In this document: positions 1 through 6,377 of the stretch, in pieces
Position numbering within the stretch: position 1 is the stretch's first letter
How the letters are laid out: the number at the start of each line of letters is the position of its first letter
Source of the DNA: an uncultured archaeon
GTDB taxonomy: Archaea > Micrarchaeota > Micrarchaeia > CABMEP01
Length of the DNA: 37,050 bases
Assembly (NCBI GenBank): GCA_902385155.1
Contig: CABMEP010000042.1
Location: 1-37,050, forward strand
Direction of reading: 5' to 3'
Notes under the pieces: model-generated
Database searches by the model: none
Told to the model about the DNA's origin: nothing
The model's input: only the letters and a program-made list of their open reading frames with translations
Made by a program: the position numbers and the translations under genes

Positions 1-1
1 C

Positions 2-949
2 TCCAACGGCGGGACCATCAATTCCTATGTTTCATGGTATGGCACGAACTGCCCGGGCAGCGGGGGCATCAGCTGCGGCAGCTGCGCGATCGGCGCGACA
101 AGCTGCAGCGTGGCGTTCAACAACGGCAACTGCACCGATCCTTGCGTCGGGACGCTCAAGTACAGCGACCTGAACATCACGTGCTCCGGCCCGACCTTGG
201 CGTCCAGCATCATCGGCTGTCCGCTCACGCTCTCCGCCGGTTCGTCGCAGAACGTCACATTCCGCTTCAATGCGTCCGGCTGGCCGACTGGACTGCAGGT
301 CGTCCTGCTCAACTTCACCAGCCATAACGCCACGCAGGGCGCGATAGCCAACATAATGATCGAGTTCGTTCCGGTGAATGCGACGCTGTCGGCCGACAAG
401 ACGGACTACGAGGCCTGCGGGACTGTGTTTTATTCCGTGCAGACGATCGACGGCAACAGGGCGAACGTCGACTCCCCGCTGGACATCAACATCACGGACT
501 CGTTGGGCGCGTTACAGTCCCACATCACTCCAACAGCCATGGCCGGGTTCTACTTCGGCAGCCTCACGCTCGACCAGGCGGCCAGCATCGGCACATGGGT
601 CATACGTGCCCTCGCCCAGAACGTCCTCGGGACGGCGGATTTCATAGTCGGGACGGGCACCAGCGCCGCGATCTGGAAGATAGACATCGCGTTCTCCCCC
701 GACCAGATCACATACGTGGGTCCGACCACCATAACGATGAACTTCACGCCGTACAACCAGCTCGGCAGCAAGATGACGGGCCTCTTGCCCGCAAACATCA
801 CGATCAGCATCGACAGCACCAATGTCACCGGCTCCGTGACCGAGAGCGCGGGCGTCTACCAGTACGCCTATCCGACATCCGCGGGCAGCCATGTCGCGAG
901 CGCGACCGTCGACGGCGTGTCGTCGTCCCGCTCTTTCGTGGTGCAATGA
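2..949 (+). CDS. Secreted Ig-like surface protein, C-terminal part (5' truncated by window edge)
   Basis: The frame is open from base 2 to the TGA at 947-949, so the gene begins outside the window; the ORF track's Met at 110 is internal. The visible part (about 315 aa) has an N-terminal Cys-rich stretch, many Asn-X-Ser/Thr sequons, and then two or three beta-rich segments (for example around 'LSADKTDYEACGTVFYSV') that look like Ig-like domains of archaeal surface proteins. There is no membrane segment at the C-terminus. It is followed after one base by the first pilin-like gene, so it is probably part of the same surface operon. I do not recognise a specific family; extracellular location is inferred from composition and neighbours. 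Confidence 0.75.
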   Translation, partial: SNGGTINSYVSWYGTNCPGSGGISCGSCAIGATSCSVAFNNGNCTDPCVGTLKYSDLNITCSGPTLASSIIGCPLTLSAGSSQNVTFRFNASGWPTGLQVVLLNFTSHNATQGAIANIMIEFVPVNATLSADKTDYEACGTVFYSVQTIDGNRANVDSPLDINITDSLGALQSHITPTAMAGFYFGSLTLDQAASIGTWVIRALAQNVLGTADFIVGTGTSAAIWKIDIAFSPDQITYVGPTTITMNFTPYNQLGSKMTGLLPANITISIDSTNVTGSVTESAGVYQYAYPTSAGSHVASATVDGVSSSRSFVVQ

Positions 950-950
950 T

Positions 951-1346
951 ATGGCGTCTCTCGTCAGAGGCCAGATGTCGGTGGAATTCTTCCTCCTGTT
1001 CTCAGTCATACTCCTGGTGTTCGGGCTGTTCTTCTTCTTCTCGAACGAGGTGCAGCGGTACACCACGTACGTCTCCGCCTCCGGCACGTCGGCCACGGTC
1101 GCATACTCCGTCGCCCATTCCATAAACAACGTCTTCCTTGGCGCGGGCGGGCTGTCCACGTCCATCGATGTGCCAGCCGGATACAGCATCGCAGTCCAGC
1201 CTCATTCGATCGTGGTGTCGGACAGCGAGAACCGTTCCGGTTCCTTCCCCATGCTGCCGGCGGCCGCGGATGTTTCGGTTCCAGCCAATTCATCCATCAT
1301 CACGATAACCAATCTCAACGGCACGATCTCGGTGACAGGCGAATGA
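951..1346 (+). CDS. Class III signal peptide protein (pilin-like)
   Basis: A 131-aa protein. The ATG at 951 is preferred over the ORF-track start at 891 because it begins one base after the upstream stop and puts the pilin-type signal at the N-terminus. Residues 6-17 read RGQMSVEFFLLF: a basic residue, Gly, then the Q-x-S-x-E pattern of archaeal class III signal peptides, with Glu at +5 after the predicted Gly7/Gln8 cut. A hydrophobic helix follows to about residue 29. The remainder is a small Ser/Val-rich, probably beta-rich extracellular domain. Such proteins are processed by EppA-type prepilin peptidases and assemble into pili or related surface structures. The stop codon overlaps the next start (ATGA). 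The exact structure it builds is unknown. Confidence 0.85.
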   Translation: MASLVRGQMSVEFFLLFSVILLVFGLFFFFSNEVQRYTTYVSASGTSATVAYSVAHSINNVFLGAGGLSTSIDVPAGYSIAVQPHSIVVSDSENRSGSFPMLPAAADVSVPANSSIITITNLNGTISVTGE

Positions 1347-1879
1347 AGCGCATCAATAGGAATCATCCGATACTTCCCGCGTTCCGCGGTTCCGGCAGCG
1401 CGGGCCGTGCGCCCCGCAGCTCCAGGGGGCAGGCATATGTGATCGAGATGTTCACTGTGATCATCACGGCGCTCGTGATCCTCGGCGCGTCGGTCATGCT
1501 GCTCGGCAGCGTGAACACCTATCGGTTGAATACGGACAGGACAATGCTCGCGGCGCAGGACGCCGCCAACGCGCTCATGCTCACGTCCGGATCGCCTTCC
1601 GATTGGGAGCAGGATCCCTCGAATGTTTCGGTGGTGGGTCTTGCGAACGGGCGCAATGTCGTAGATCCGGCCAAGCTCGCGGCGCTGAACCAGACCAGCT
1701 ATCCCGCCCTCATGGGATTGGAGAGATTCAACGTCTCGATCAACATCACCAGCGAGGGGAACGTGATATATCAGACCGGCTTAGTCAGCAATGACAACGA
1801 CATCTTCATCATAGACCGCACGTGCGTGCTCATGAACGGCACGCCATGCACGTTGCGGCTGGTGGTCTCGGGAGGATGA
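1343..1879 (+). CDS. Pilin-like protein with class III-type N-terminus
   Basis: A 178-aa protein whose ATG overlaps the preceding stop by four bases, implying translational coupling. A basic leader of about 29 residues ends in RGQ, followed by AYVIEMFTVIITALVIL. This resembles a class III signal peptide except that the Glu lies at +6 rather than +5 after the predicted cut and the usual Ser is absent. After one membrane helix (about residues 33-52) comes a soluble domain with several Asn-X-Ser/Thr sequons and a Cys pair near the end (TCVLMNGTPC) that could form a small disulfide loop. It is probably a minor pilin or pilus-associated protein. Function is inferred only from the N-terminus and the operon. 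Confidence 0.8.
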   Translation: MKRINRNHPILPAFRGSGSAGRAPRSSRGQAYVIEMFTVIITALVILGASVMLLGSVNTYRLNTDRTMLAAQDAANALMLTSGSPSDWEQDPSNVSVVGLANGRNVVDPAKLAALNQTSYPALMGLERFNVSINITSEGNVIYQTGLVSNDNDIFIIDRTCVLMNGTPCTLRLVVSGG

Positions 1880-1880
1880 C

Positions 1881-2303
1881 ATGGGTATCCCATTCCCTCC
1901 CCGCAAGCCGTCCGCGTCCCCGATGCGGAAAGGGTTCGTCGCGCTGCTGGACGCGATCACGGCGCTCTTCGTGCTGATGATGTTCAGCGCCATGATTACA
2001 AACACGCTGCAGCAGAGGATCCTCGACCCCCAGGCGCAGCTGCAGCGCCAGGGGATGGACGTGCTCACGGCGCTGGAGCGGTCGGGGGCGTTCTATTCGC
2101 CGAGCGCCGTCCTGTCCGAGACGGGCGATTCGGTATGCATGAGGCTCGAGATATACAACGGGACATCGACAGCCGTCGATTCCACTTCAACGAAGTCGGG
2201 ATGCCCGTCGTCGAACAGCAACGAGCGGGTGGTCTGGCGCTCTTTCGTGGCGAACGGCCAGTTCAAGACGGCAAGACTGGCGATCTGGGTGAAGACGCAA
2301 TGA
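1881..2303 (+). CDS. Small pseudopilin-like membrane protein
   Basis: A 140-aa protein starting one base after the previous stop. The N-terminus has a basic leader ending MRKGF, then a hydrophobic helix (about residues 19-36) with Asp rather than Glu at +6. This is prepilin-like but diverged. The soluble part holds two Cys residues (SVCMRLE and KSGCPSS) and short beta-like stretches. Its ATGA overlap with the next gene continues the coupling seen along the operon. I do not recognise a named family. Confidence 0.75.
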   Translation: MGIPFPPRKPSASPMRKGFVALLDAITALFVLMMFSAMITNTLQQRILDPQAQLQRQGMDVLTALERSGAFYSPSAVLSETGDSVCMRLEIYNGTSTAVDSTSTKSGCPSSNSNERVVWRSFVANGQFKTARLAIWVKTQ

Positions 2304-3148
2304 GATCACACGGCAAGGGACGGACCGACGGCAGGATGAAAGGCTACATCCTCTCGCTAATGATGCTGATGCTCATGTCGGTGATTTCGATCTACGCCGC
2401 CGATGCGGTCGCCCAGAAGCAGCAGGCCCATTCGCTGCTGCAGAAGCAGTTCTACACCGAGAAGACAGCGTATTTCCTCGATGACATGGCGCAGGACGTC
2501 CGGTACGTCCTCCGTCTCGACTATCCGTCCAACTCCGCCCAGCTCGTCTTCCGCGAGAACCTGGCCGTGAACAAGTCCCAGTTCCTGGCGAACTATTCGT
2601 CGTTCCTCGGCAATTTCTCGCAGACCACCAACACCAACGTCTCGTTCGCCTATTCCGATCCGCTGGGCATCGAGGTGTCCAACGGCCTGACATACCTGTC
2701 TAACTTCACCAACCAGCGGGTCGACCTCTACAACATGACCGGCGGGCCTGCCGCGGTGGCTGCGTACTATATCTCGATCAATTCGAGCCAGGAGCGGAGC
2801 GCCGTCCTGCCGATATCGTTCGTGGGCAGCGGGACGTATGTCTGGATAAACTACACCGATCTGGCCAAGCCCGCGAAGAGCTTCGTCGATTCTGGATTCG
2901 TGGATCCTACGGCCCTCAGCACCTACGAGATAAAATACGGGGCCGGCAGGAGCGTCTTCCTGAGTCTGGGCCTCGTCGACGGGAGGCAGAACGCCTACCG
3001 ATTGGAGCAGTCCGGGATACTGGCTGTCGCGGGCCATTCGCTCGAGGTCAACTGCACCGCCCCAGGCAGCCTCTATGCGTTCTACACCCTTCCGCTGAAC
3101 ATCACGCTGCCCGGCTCCGGCTTCACCGGCCGCCTTCCGGCCCGCTGA
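2300..3148 (+). CDS. Membrane-anchored surface protein, last gene of pilin-like operon
   Basis: A 282-aa protein. The ATG at 2300 overlaps the upstream stop (ATGA) and is preferred to the ORF-track start at 2135; an internal ATG at 2336 is also possible. A basic N-terminus ending RMKGY precedes a Met/Leu-rich membrane helix (about residues 16-34), again like a prepilin but without the acidic +5 residue. The next region (about 35-60) is helical and polar, as in the stem of pilins. The remainder is a larger extracellular domain with many sequons. No terminator is obvious, but the next gene, tuf, has its own promoter. Function unknown beyond a likely role in the same surface structure. Confidence 0.8.
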   Translation: MRSHGKGRTDGRMKGYILSLMMLMLMSVISIYAADAVAQKQQAHSLLQKQFYTEKTAYFLDDMAQDVRYVLRLDYPSNSAQLVFRENLAVNKSQFLANYSSFLGNFSQTTNTNVSFAYSDPLGIEVSNGLTYLSNFTNQRVDLYNMTGGPAAVAAYYISINSSQERSAVLPISFVGSGTYVWINYTDLAKPAKSFVDSGFVDPTALSTYEIKYGAGRSVFLSLGLVDGRQNAYRLEQSGILAVAGHSLEVNCTAPGSLYAFYTLPLNITLPGSGFTGRLPAR

Positions 3149-3233
3149 CCCGTATGTTCGGGCGTCGAACCCTTCCGGGACCAGGCAACGTTTGCCGAGA
3201 GAATAGGCAAAATCGCCCGCCGGAACGGGCAAC

Positions 3234-3244
3234 GTTTATAAATC
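3234..3244 (+). promoter_or_regulatory. TATA box of tuf
   Basis: The AT-rich element GTTTATAAATC stands out in GC-rich surroundings. It places the transcript start near 3265-3270, giving tuf a 5' leader of about 65 nt. That is unlike most genes in the window, whose transcripts look leaderless. Confidence 0.7.
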
Positions 3245-3262
3245 TTAATACAGTAATAGGGA

Positions 3263-3298
3263 TGCTCTTTTTCTGAGAGCAGTTTGCGTTATTGCAAA
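3263..3298 (+). promoter_or_regulatory. Two small hairpins in the tuf leader
   Basis: TGCTCT (3263-3268) pairs with AGAGCA (3276-3281) around a 7-nt loop, and TTTGC (3283-3287) pairs with GCAAA (3294-3298) around a 6-nt loop. The two stems are nearly adjacent and sit just before the tuf ribosome binding sites. A regulatory role is inference. Confidence 0.35.
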
Positions 3299-3305
3299 TC
3301 CAGAA

Positions 3306-3326
3306 TTAGGAGGAATACTTAGGAGG
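3306..3326 (+). promoter_or_regulatory. Duplicated Shine-Dalgarno sequence before tuf
   Basis: The octamer TTAGGAGG occurs twice, separated by five bases (AATAC), directly upstream of the tuf ATG. The second copy has the usual spacing to the start codon; the first is too far away to serve this ATG directly. Confidence 0.6.
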
Positions 3327-3332
3327 GATATT

Positions 3333-4604
3333 ATGGCAGCGAAAGAACACATGAATCTGATCTTCATCGGTCACGTCGACCACGGCAAATCCACGTCGGT
3401 CGGACGAGTCCTCTACGACACAGGCGCGCTCACCGAGCAGGAGCTCAAGAAGCTCAAGGAGGAGGCGGCCAAGGTCGGGAAGGCGACATTCGAGTTCGCG
3501 TTCGCCATGGACAAGCTGAAGGAGGAGCGGGAGAGAGGAGTCACCATCGACATCGCCCACAGGGAATTCAGCACCCCGAAGTACTATTTCACGATCATCG
3601 ACGCCCCCGGGCACAAGGACTTCGTCAAGAACATGATCACGGGAGCATCCCAGGCGGACGCCGCGGTGCTCGTGTGCTCAGTGAAGGACGGGATCCAGCA
3701 GCAGACCAGGGAGCACGCCTTCCTCGCGAAGGTGCTCGGAATCGGCCAGGTCATCGTCGCGGTCAACAAGATGGACACAGTAGCGTACGACCGCGTGAAG
3801 TTCGAGGACCTCAAGAAGCAGATGCAGACATTCCTGCAGACCATCGGCTTCAAGCCGGAGACCGTGCAGTACATACCTATGTCCGCTTATGAAGGAGAGA
3901 ACGTCGGGAAGAAGGCCACCAAGATGGAGTGGTACACCGGCGACACGCTCGTAGGCGCGTTCGACAAGCTCGTCCCGCCCAAGAAGCTCACCGACAAGCC
4001 GCTCAGGCTGCCTGTCCAGGAAGTCTTCTCAATCACCGGATTCGGCACAGTGCCAGTGGGCCGTGTCGAGACCGGTGTCATGAAGCCGGGCGACAAGGTC
4101 ATCTTCATGCCGTCCAACGTGACAGCCGAAGTGAAGTCAATCGAGATGCACCACCAGATGCTGCAGCAGGCAGTGCCTGGCGACAACGTCGGCTTCAACG
4201 TCAAGGGTGTGGACAAGACCCAGATCAGCCGTGGTGACGTAGTTGGTCCAGTTTCCAGCCCACCGACAGTGGTGGACACGTTCACTGCGCAGATCGTGGT
4301 CCTGAACCACCCGACGGCGATCGCGATAAACTACACTCCGGTCTTCCACGCGCACACCGTGCAGTTCGCGGGCAACTTCGTGGAGCTGGTGGAGAAGAAG
4401 GACCCGAAGACAGGCCAGACGATGCAGAAGAATCCGGACTTCCTGAAGGCCGGTGACGTCGCCATCGTCAAGGTCAAGCCGCTCAAGAACGTCTCGCTCG
4501 AGAAGTACCAGGAATTCCCGCAGCTCGGAAGGTTCGCGCTGCGTGACATGGGCCAGACTGTGGCGGCAGGAGTCATCCTCGACATAGTGCCGAAGAAGCT
4601 CTGA
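3333..4604 (+). CDS. tuf: Translation elongation factor EF-1 alpha
   Basis: A 423-aa GTPase, full length for an archaeal EF-1 alpha. It delivers aminoacyl-tRNA to the ribosome as a GTP complex. All G motifs are visible: G1 GHVDHGKST (residues 13-21), G2 in RGVTID, G3 DAPGHKDF, G4 NKMD and G5 SAYEG. The C-terminal beta-barrel domains 2 and 3 follow and end at DIVPKKL. The start is fixed by a strong ribosome binding site and by the conserved N-terminus. rpsJ follows after 37 nt, an arrangement common in archaea, so the two are probably co-transcribed. High expression is expected from the promoter, ribosome binding site and codon use. Confidence 0.98.
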   Translation: MAAKEHMNLIFIGHVDHGKSTSVGRVLYDTGALTEQELKKLKEEAAKVGKATFEFAFAMDKLKEERERGVTIDIAHREFSTPKYYFTIIDAPGHKDFVKNMITGASQADAAVLVCSVKDGIQQQTREHAFLAKVLGIGQVIVAVNKMDTVAYDRVKFEDLKKQMQTFLQTIGFKPETVQYIPMSAYEGENVGKKATKMEWYTGDTLVGAFDKLVPPKKLTDKPLRLPVQEVFSITGFGTVPVGRVETGVMKPGDKVIFMPSNVTAEVKSIEMHHQMLQQAVPGDNVGFNVKGVDKTQISRGDVVGPVSSPPTVVDTFTAQIVVLNHPTAIAINYTPVFHAHTVQFAGNFVELVEKKDPKTGQTMQKNPDFLKAGDVAIVKVKPLKNVSLEKYQEFPQLGRFALRDMGQTVAAGVILDIVPKKL

Positions 4605-4641
4605 GCTGTCGCAATAACGCTGAATGATTTCGTGATCGGAT

Positions 4642-4947
4642 ATGGGAAAAGCAAGAATCAAGCTGGTGGGCCGTGACCCGAAGGAGCTCGAGGATGTCTC
4701 CAAGCAGATCGTGGAGATAGCCAAGGGCGCGGGCGTGCCTGTCAGCGGGCCGATCCCGCTTCCGACCAAGAAGCTCGTAGTCGCGACCCGCAGGACGCCC
4801 TGCGGCGACGGCTCCGACACCTATGAGAGGTGGCACATGCGCATCTACAAGCGCCTCATCGAGGTCGCTGGAGACGAGCGCACGCTGCGATCGATCATGC
4901 GTGTGCGGGTCCCGGACACGGTCAGGATCGAGATCACGATCAGCTAA
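4642..4947 (+). CDS. rpsJ: 30S ribosomal protein S10 (uS10)
   Basis: A 101-aa protein of full family length. The archaeal/eukaryotic uS10 signature is clear: KARIKLVGRDPKELEDV at the N-terminus, a middle segment PLPTKKLVVATRRTPCG (the tip loop that enters the 30S head), and the end RVPDTVRIEITIS. It lies 37 nt downstream of tuf on the same strand and is probably co-transcribed with it. A pyrimidine-rich tract after its stop looks like the transcript end. Confidence 0.97.
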   Translation: MGKARIKLVGRDPKELEDVSKQIVEIAKGAGVPVSGPIPLPTKKLVVATRRTPCGDGSDTYERWHMRIYKRLIEVAGDERTLRSIMRVRVPDTVRIEITIS

Positions 4948-4956
4948 GCGGTCTAT

Positions 4957-4990
4957 TTCTCCTTTCTTTTTCCTTTCCTTTTAATTTTCG
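4957..4990 (+). terminator. U-rich terminator after rpsJ
   Basis: A run of pyrimidines with several T clusters (CCTTTCTTTTTCC, then CTTTTAATTTTC) begins 10 nt after the rpsJ stop. T-rich tracts without a hairpin are the usual archaeal termination signal, and the tRNA gene downstream has its own TATA box. Confidence 0.6.
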
Positions 4991-5011
4991 TCCGCCTAGC
5001 ATCCGCTCAGG

Positions 5012-5018
5012 TTTAAAA
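5012..5018 (+). promoter_or_regulatory. TATA box of tRNA-Ser
   Basis: TTTAAAA lies about 30 nt before the first base of the mature tRNA, predicting a precursor with a leader of a few nucleotides. Confidence 0.6.
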
Positions 5019-5044
5019 CACGTCGCTGTATATTGTAATCGCAT

Positions 5045-5129
5045 GCGGGGTTCGCATAATCTGGTATTGCGCTGGTCTTGAAAACCAGTGTGGCTTCGCC
5101 ACGTATGGGTTCAAATCCCATACCCCGCG
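5045..5129 (+). tRNA. tRNA-Ser (anticodon UGA)
   Basis: The acceptor strands GCGGGGT and ACCCCGC pair fully. The D arm has the GCA/TGC stem with GG in the loop. The anticodon stem CTGGT/ACCAG encloses CTTGAAA, giving anticodon TGA (reads UCA). The long variable arm GTGGC-TTC-GCCAC is typical of class II serine tRNAs. The T arm is ATGGG-TTCAAAT-CCCAT, and G is the discriminator base, as usual for Ser. There is no intron, and CCA is not encoded, so the CCA-adding enzyme elsewhere in this window would be needed. Confidence 0.95.
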
Positions 5130-5165
5130 CTTTCTGCCGATTTTTCAAGCCAGCGCCAGCAACGG

Positions 5166-5172
5166 TTAAATA
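5166..5172 (+). promoter_or_regulatory. TATA box of the HD-domain gene
   Basis: TTAAATA is centred about 25 nt before the ATG at 5194, with no Shine-Dalgarno sequence between. This predicts a leaderless mRNA and supports the chosen start. Confidence 0.6.
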
Positions 5173-5193
5173 CTCCCGGCGAGCTATCGTCGC

Positions 5194-5790
5194 ATGGAAC
5201 CGAAGTATCTTCCAGCAGATCTTCTCATCCGGAAGATAGACGAACCGAACCGATCGGCGCTGATGAAGCTGATGTCGGACAACCTCCAGTTGTTCAGCGC
5301 AGCCAGGGGGTCGTCGAACAACCACCAGGCATGGGCCGGCGGGTATCTCGACCACGTCAAGGAGACGATGAACACGGCCGCCGTCCTGTACGAGCAGCTA
5401 AACGGCATTCGCCCGCTGCCGTTCTCCCTGTCCGACGCGCTCCTAGTCATGTTCCTCCACGATGTCGAGAAGCCGTGGAAGTATGAGCTCAAATCCGACG
5501 GGGCGCTCGCGATCGTAGAATCGCTGACCGCGAAGGATGCCCAGCATGAATTCAGGCGCAAGAAATTCGACGAGTACGGGATCACGTTTACTCGGGAGCA
5601 GGCCAATGCGCTCAGATATGTCGAGGGCGAAGGGAAGGATTATTCCCCCTCTCGCCGAGCGATGGGCCCGCTTGCGGCGTTCTGCCATATCTGCGACATG
5701 GCGAGCGCCAGGATGTGGTTCGATTATCCGATGGAGAACTGCGATCCATGGGCCGGCGCGGAAAGGACTCTAACTGATGATAAACAGTAA
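5194..5790 (+). CDS. HD-domain protein (putative phosphohydrolase)
   Basis: A 198-aa protein. The HD-type metal site can be read: HQAWAGGYLDH (His44, His54), the HD doublet in FLHDVEKPWKY (His89-Asp90), and a distal Asp168 in CHICDMASAR. These match the H...HD...D pattern of the HD superfamily, whose members hydrolyse phosphate esters of nucleotides and related substrates using divalent metals. There is no second domain, no membrane segment and no signal peptide, so it is probably cytoplasmic. The substrate cannot be read from the sequence. It is a single gene with its own leaderless promoter, and the minus-strand small gene converges on its 3' end. Confidence 0.75.
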   Translation: MEPKYLPADLLIRKIDEPNRSALMKLMSDNLQLFSAARGSSNNHQAWAGGYLDHVKETMNTAAVLYEQLNGIRPLPFSLSDALLVMFLHDVEKPWKYELKSDGALAIVESLTAKDAQHEFRRKKFDEYGITFTREQANALRYVEGEGKDYSPSRRAMGPLAAFCHICDMASARMWFDYPMENCDPWAGAERTLTDDKQ

Positions 5791-5807
5791 TCTATTCTGC
5801 CATTCAA

Positions 5808-5978
5808 TCAGATTCTCTTAGCTACTACTATCGGTCGTTTCAGCTTCTTCTTAGGCGGGCTCAATCTCAGGAAAAGAATACCTAGTTCATACTCAAAAGC
5901 CAGCTTCTTGTTGAGGAGTATCCGCGCTGCGGATTTGTCGATTTCGCCTATGCATTTTCCTTTGTAGAAGAGCCTCAC
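5808..5978 (-). CDS. Small basic protein of unknown function (56 aa), absent from the ORF track
   Basis: On the minus strand a GTG at 5978 opens a 57-codon frame ending in TGA at 5810-5808. The product starts MRLFYKGKCIGEID and ends in a Lys/Arg-rich tail with KKKLKRPIVVAKR. A TATA-like TATTAAAA (6008-6001) is centred about 26 nt before the GTG, exactly the spacing used by other leaderless genes here. An in-frame stop lies a few codons upstream. An ATG 14 nt upstream of the GTG lies in another frame that encodes only about 34 codons. The protein alternates hydrophobic and basic residues, suggesting nucleic-acid binding, but I do not recognise it. The region is more AT-rich than its neighbours. 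Confidence 0.5.
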   Translation of the reverse strand: MRLFYKGKCIGEIDKSAARILLNKKLAFEYELGILFLRLSPPKKKLKRPIVVAKRI

Positions 5979-6000
5979 TATCCAGTTTCGCTGGCATGGT

Positions 6001-6017
6001 TTTTAATACTTTATTAA
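6001..6017. promoter_or_regulatory. TATA element overlapping a perfect inverted repeat between divergent genes
   Basis: TATTAAAA on the minus strand is the presumed promoter of the 56-aa gene. Overlapping it, TTAATA-CTT-TATTAA (6003-6017) is a perfect 6-3-6 palindrome. It lies between that gene and the divergent winged-helix gene, where an operator would be expected. Operator function is inference. Confidence 0.35.
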
Positions 6018-6081
6018 TCAGTTCATAACTTACCATTTTAGTTCGGAAAAGATATTCAACGCAATCCTTCAAGACCGGTCC

Positions 6082-6372
6082 ATGAAGAAGAAGGAAAAGG
6101 ACGTCCTGAACCTCTTATCAAAGATGTACTCCTACCAACTGCTGCAGAGCATGGACCGGGGTCCGCGGAGGTTCAAGGACCTGTCCGAAGCCTGCCAGAA
6201 TGAGAAGATGAGGACCCAGCGCCTGAGAGAGTTCGAGAGCTTCAGCCTGATAAAGGTCCATCCAAAGCGCATAGAAGGCCGCGCCGTTTCATTGTATGAA
6301 CTTTCAGAGACGGGCAGGTCTACATTGAAGTTCGCAGAGGACATAAAAAGACTGCAAAAATCCAAACAGTGA
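6082..6372 (+). CDS. Small winged-helix transcriptional regulator (HxlR/ArsR-like fold)
   Basis: A 96-aa protein consisting of one winged helix-turn-helix domain. The first helices (VLNLLSKMYSYQLLQSM) are followed by RRFKDLSEAC and a recognition-helix region around KMRTQRLREFESFSLI. A basic beta-wing KRIEGRAVSLYELSETG and a short C-terminal helix complete it. The pattern resembles HxlR-like regulators, which bind DNA as dimers. No ligand-binding domain or metal Cys cluster is present. It is divergent from the 56-aa gene with a palindrome in between, so autoregulation or control of that neighbour is plausible but unproven. Confidence 0.75.
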   Translation: MKKKEKDVLNLLSKMYSYQLLQSMDRGPRRFKDLSEACQNEKMRTQRLREFESFSLIKVHPKRIEGRAVSLYELSETGRSTLKFAEDIKRLQKSKQ

Positions 6373-6377
6373 CGGAA

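Noticed and set aside
512-1189. 225-aa minus-strand ORF opposite the surface operon
   Set aside because: A shadow ORF; the plus-strand frames have signal peptides, coupling and sensible translations.
4137-4820. 227-aa minus-strand ORF opposite tuf and rpsJ
   Set aside because: Both plus-strand genes are unmistakable, and this is a high-GC shadow frame.
5088-5486. 132-aa plus-strand ORF beginning inside tRNA-Ser
   Set aside because: It overlaps the tRNA and the HD-domain gene in another frame and has no recognisable features.
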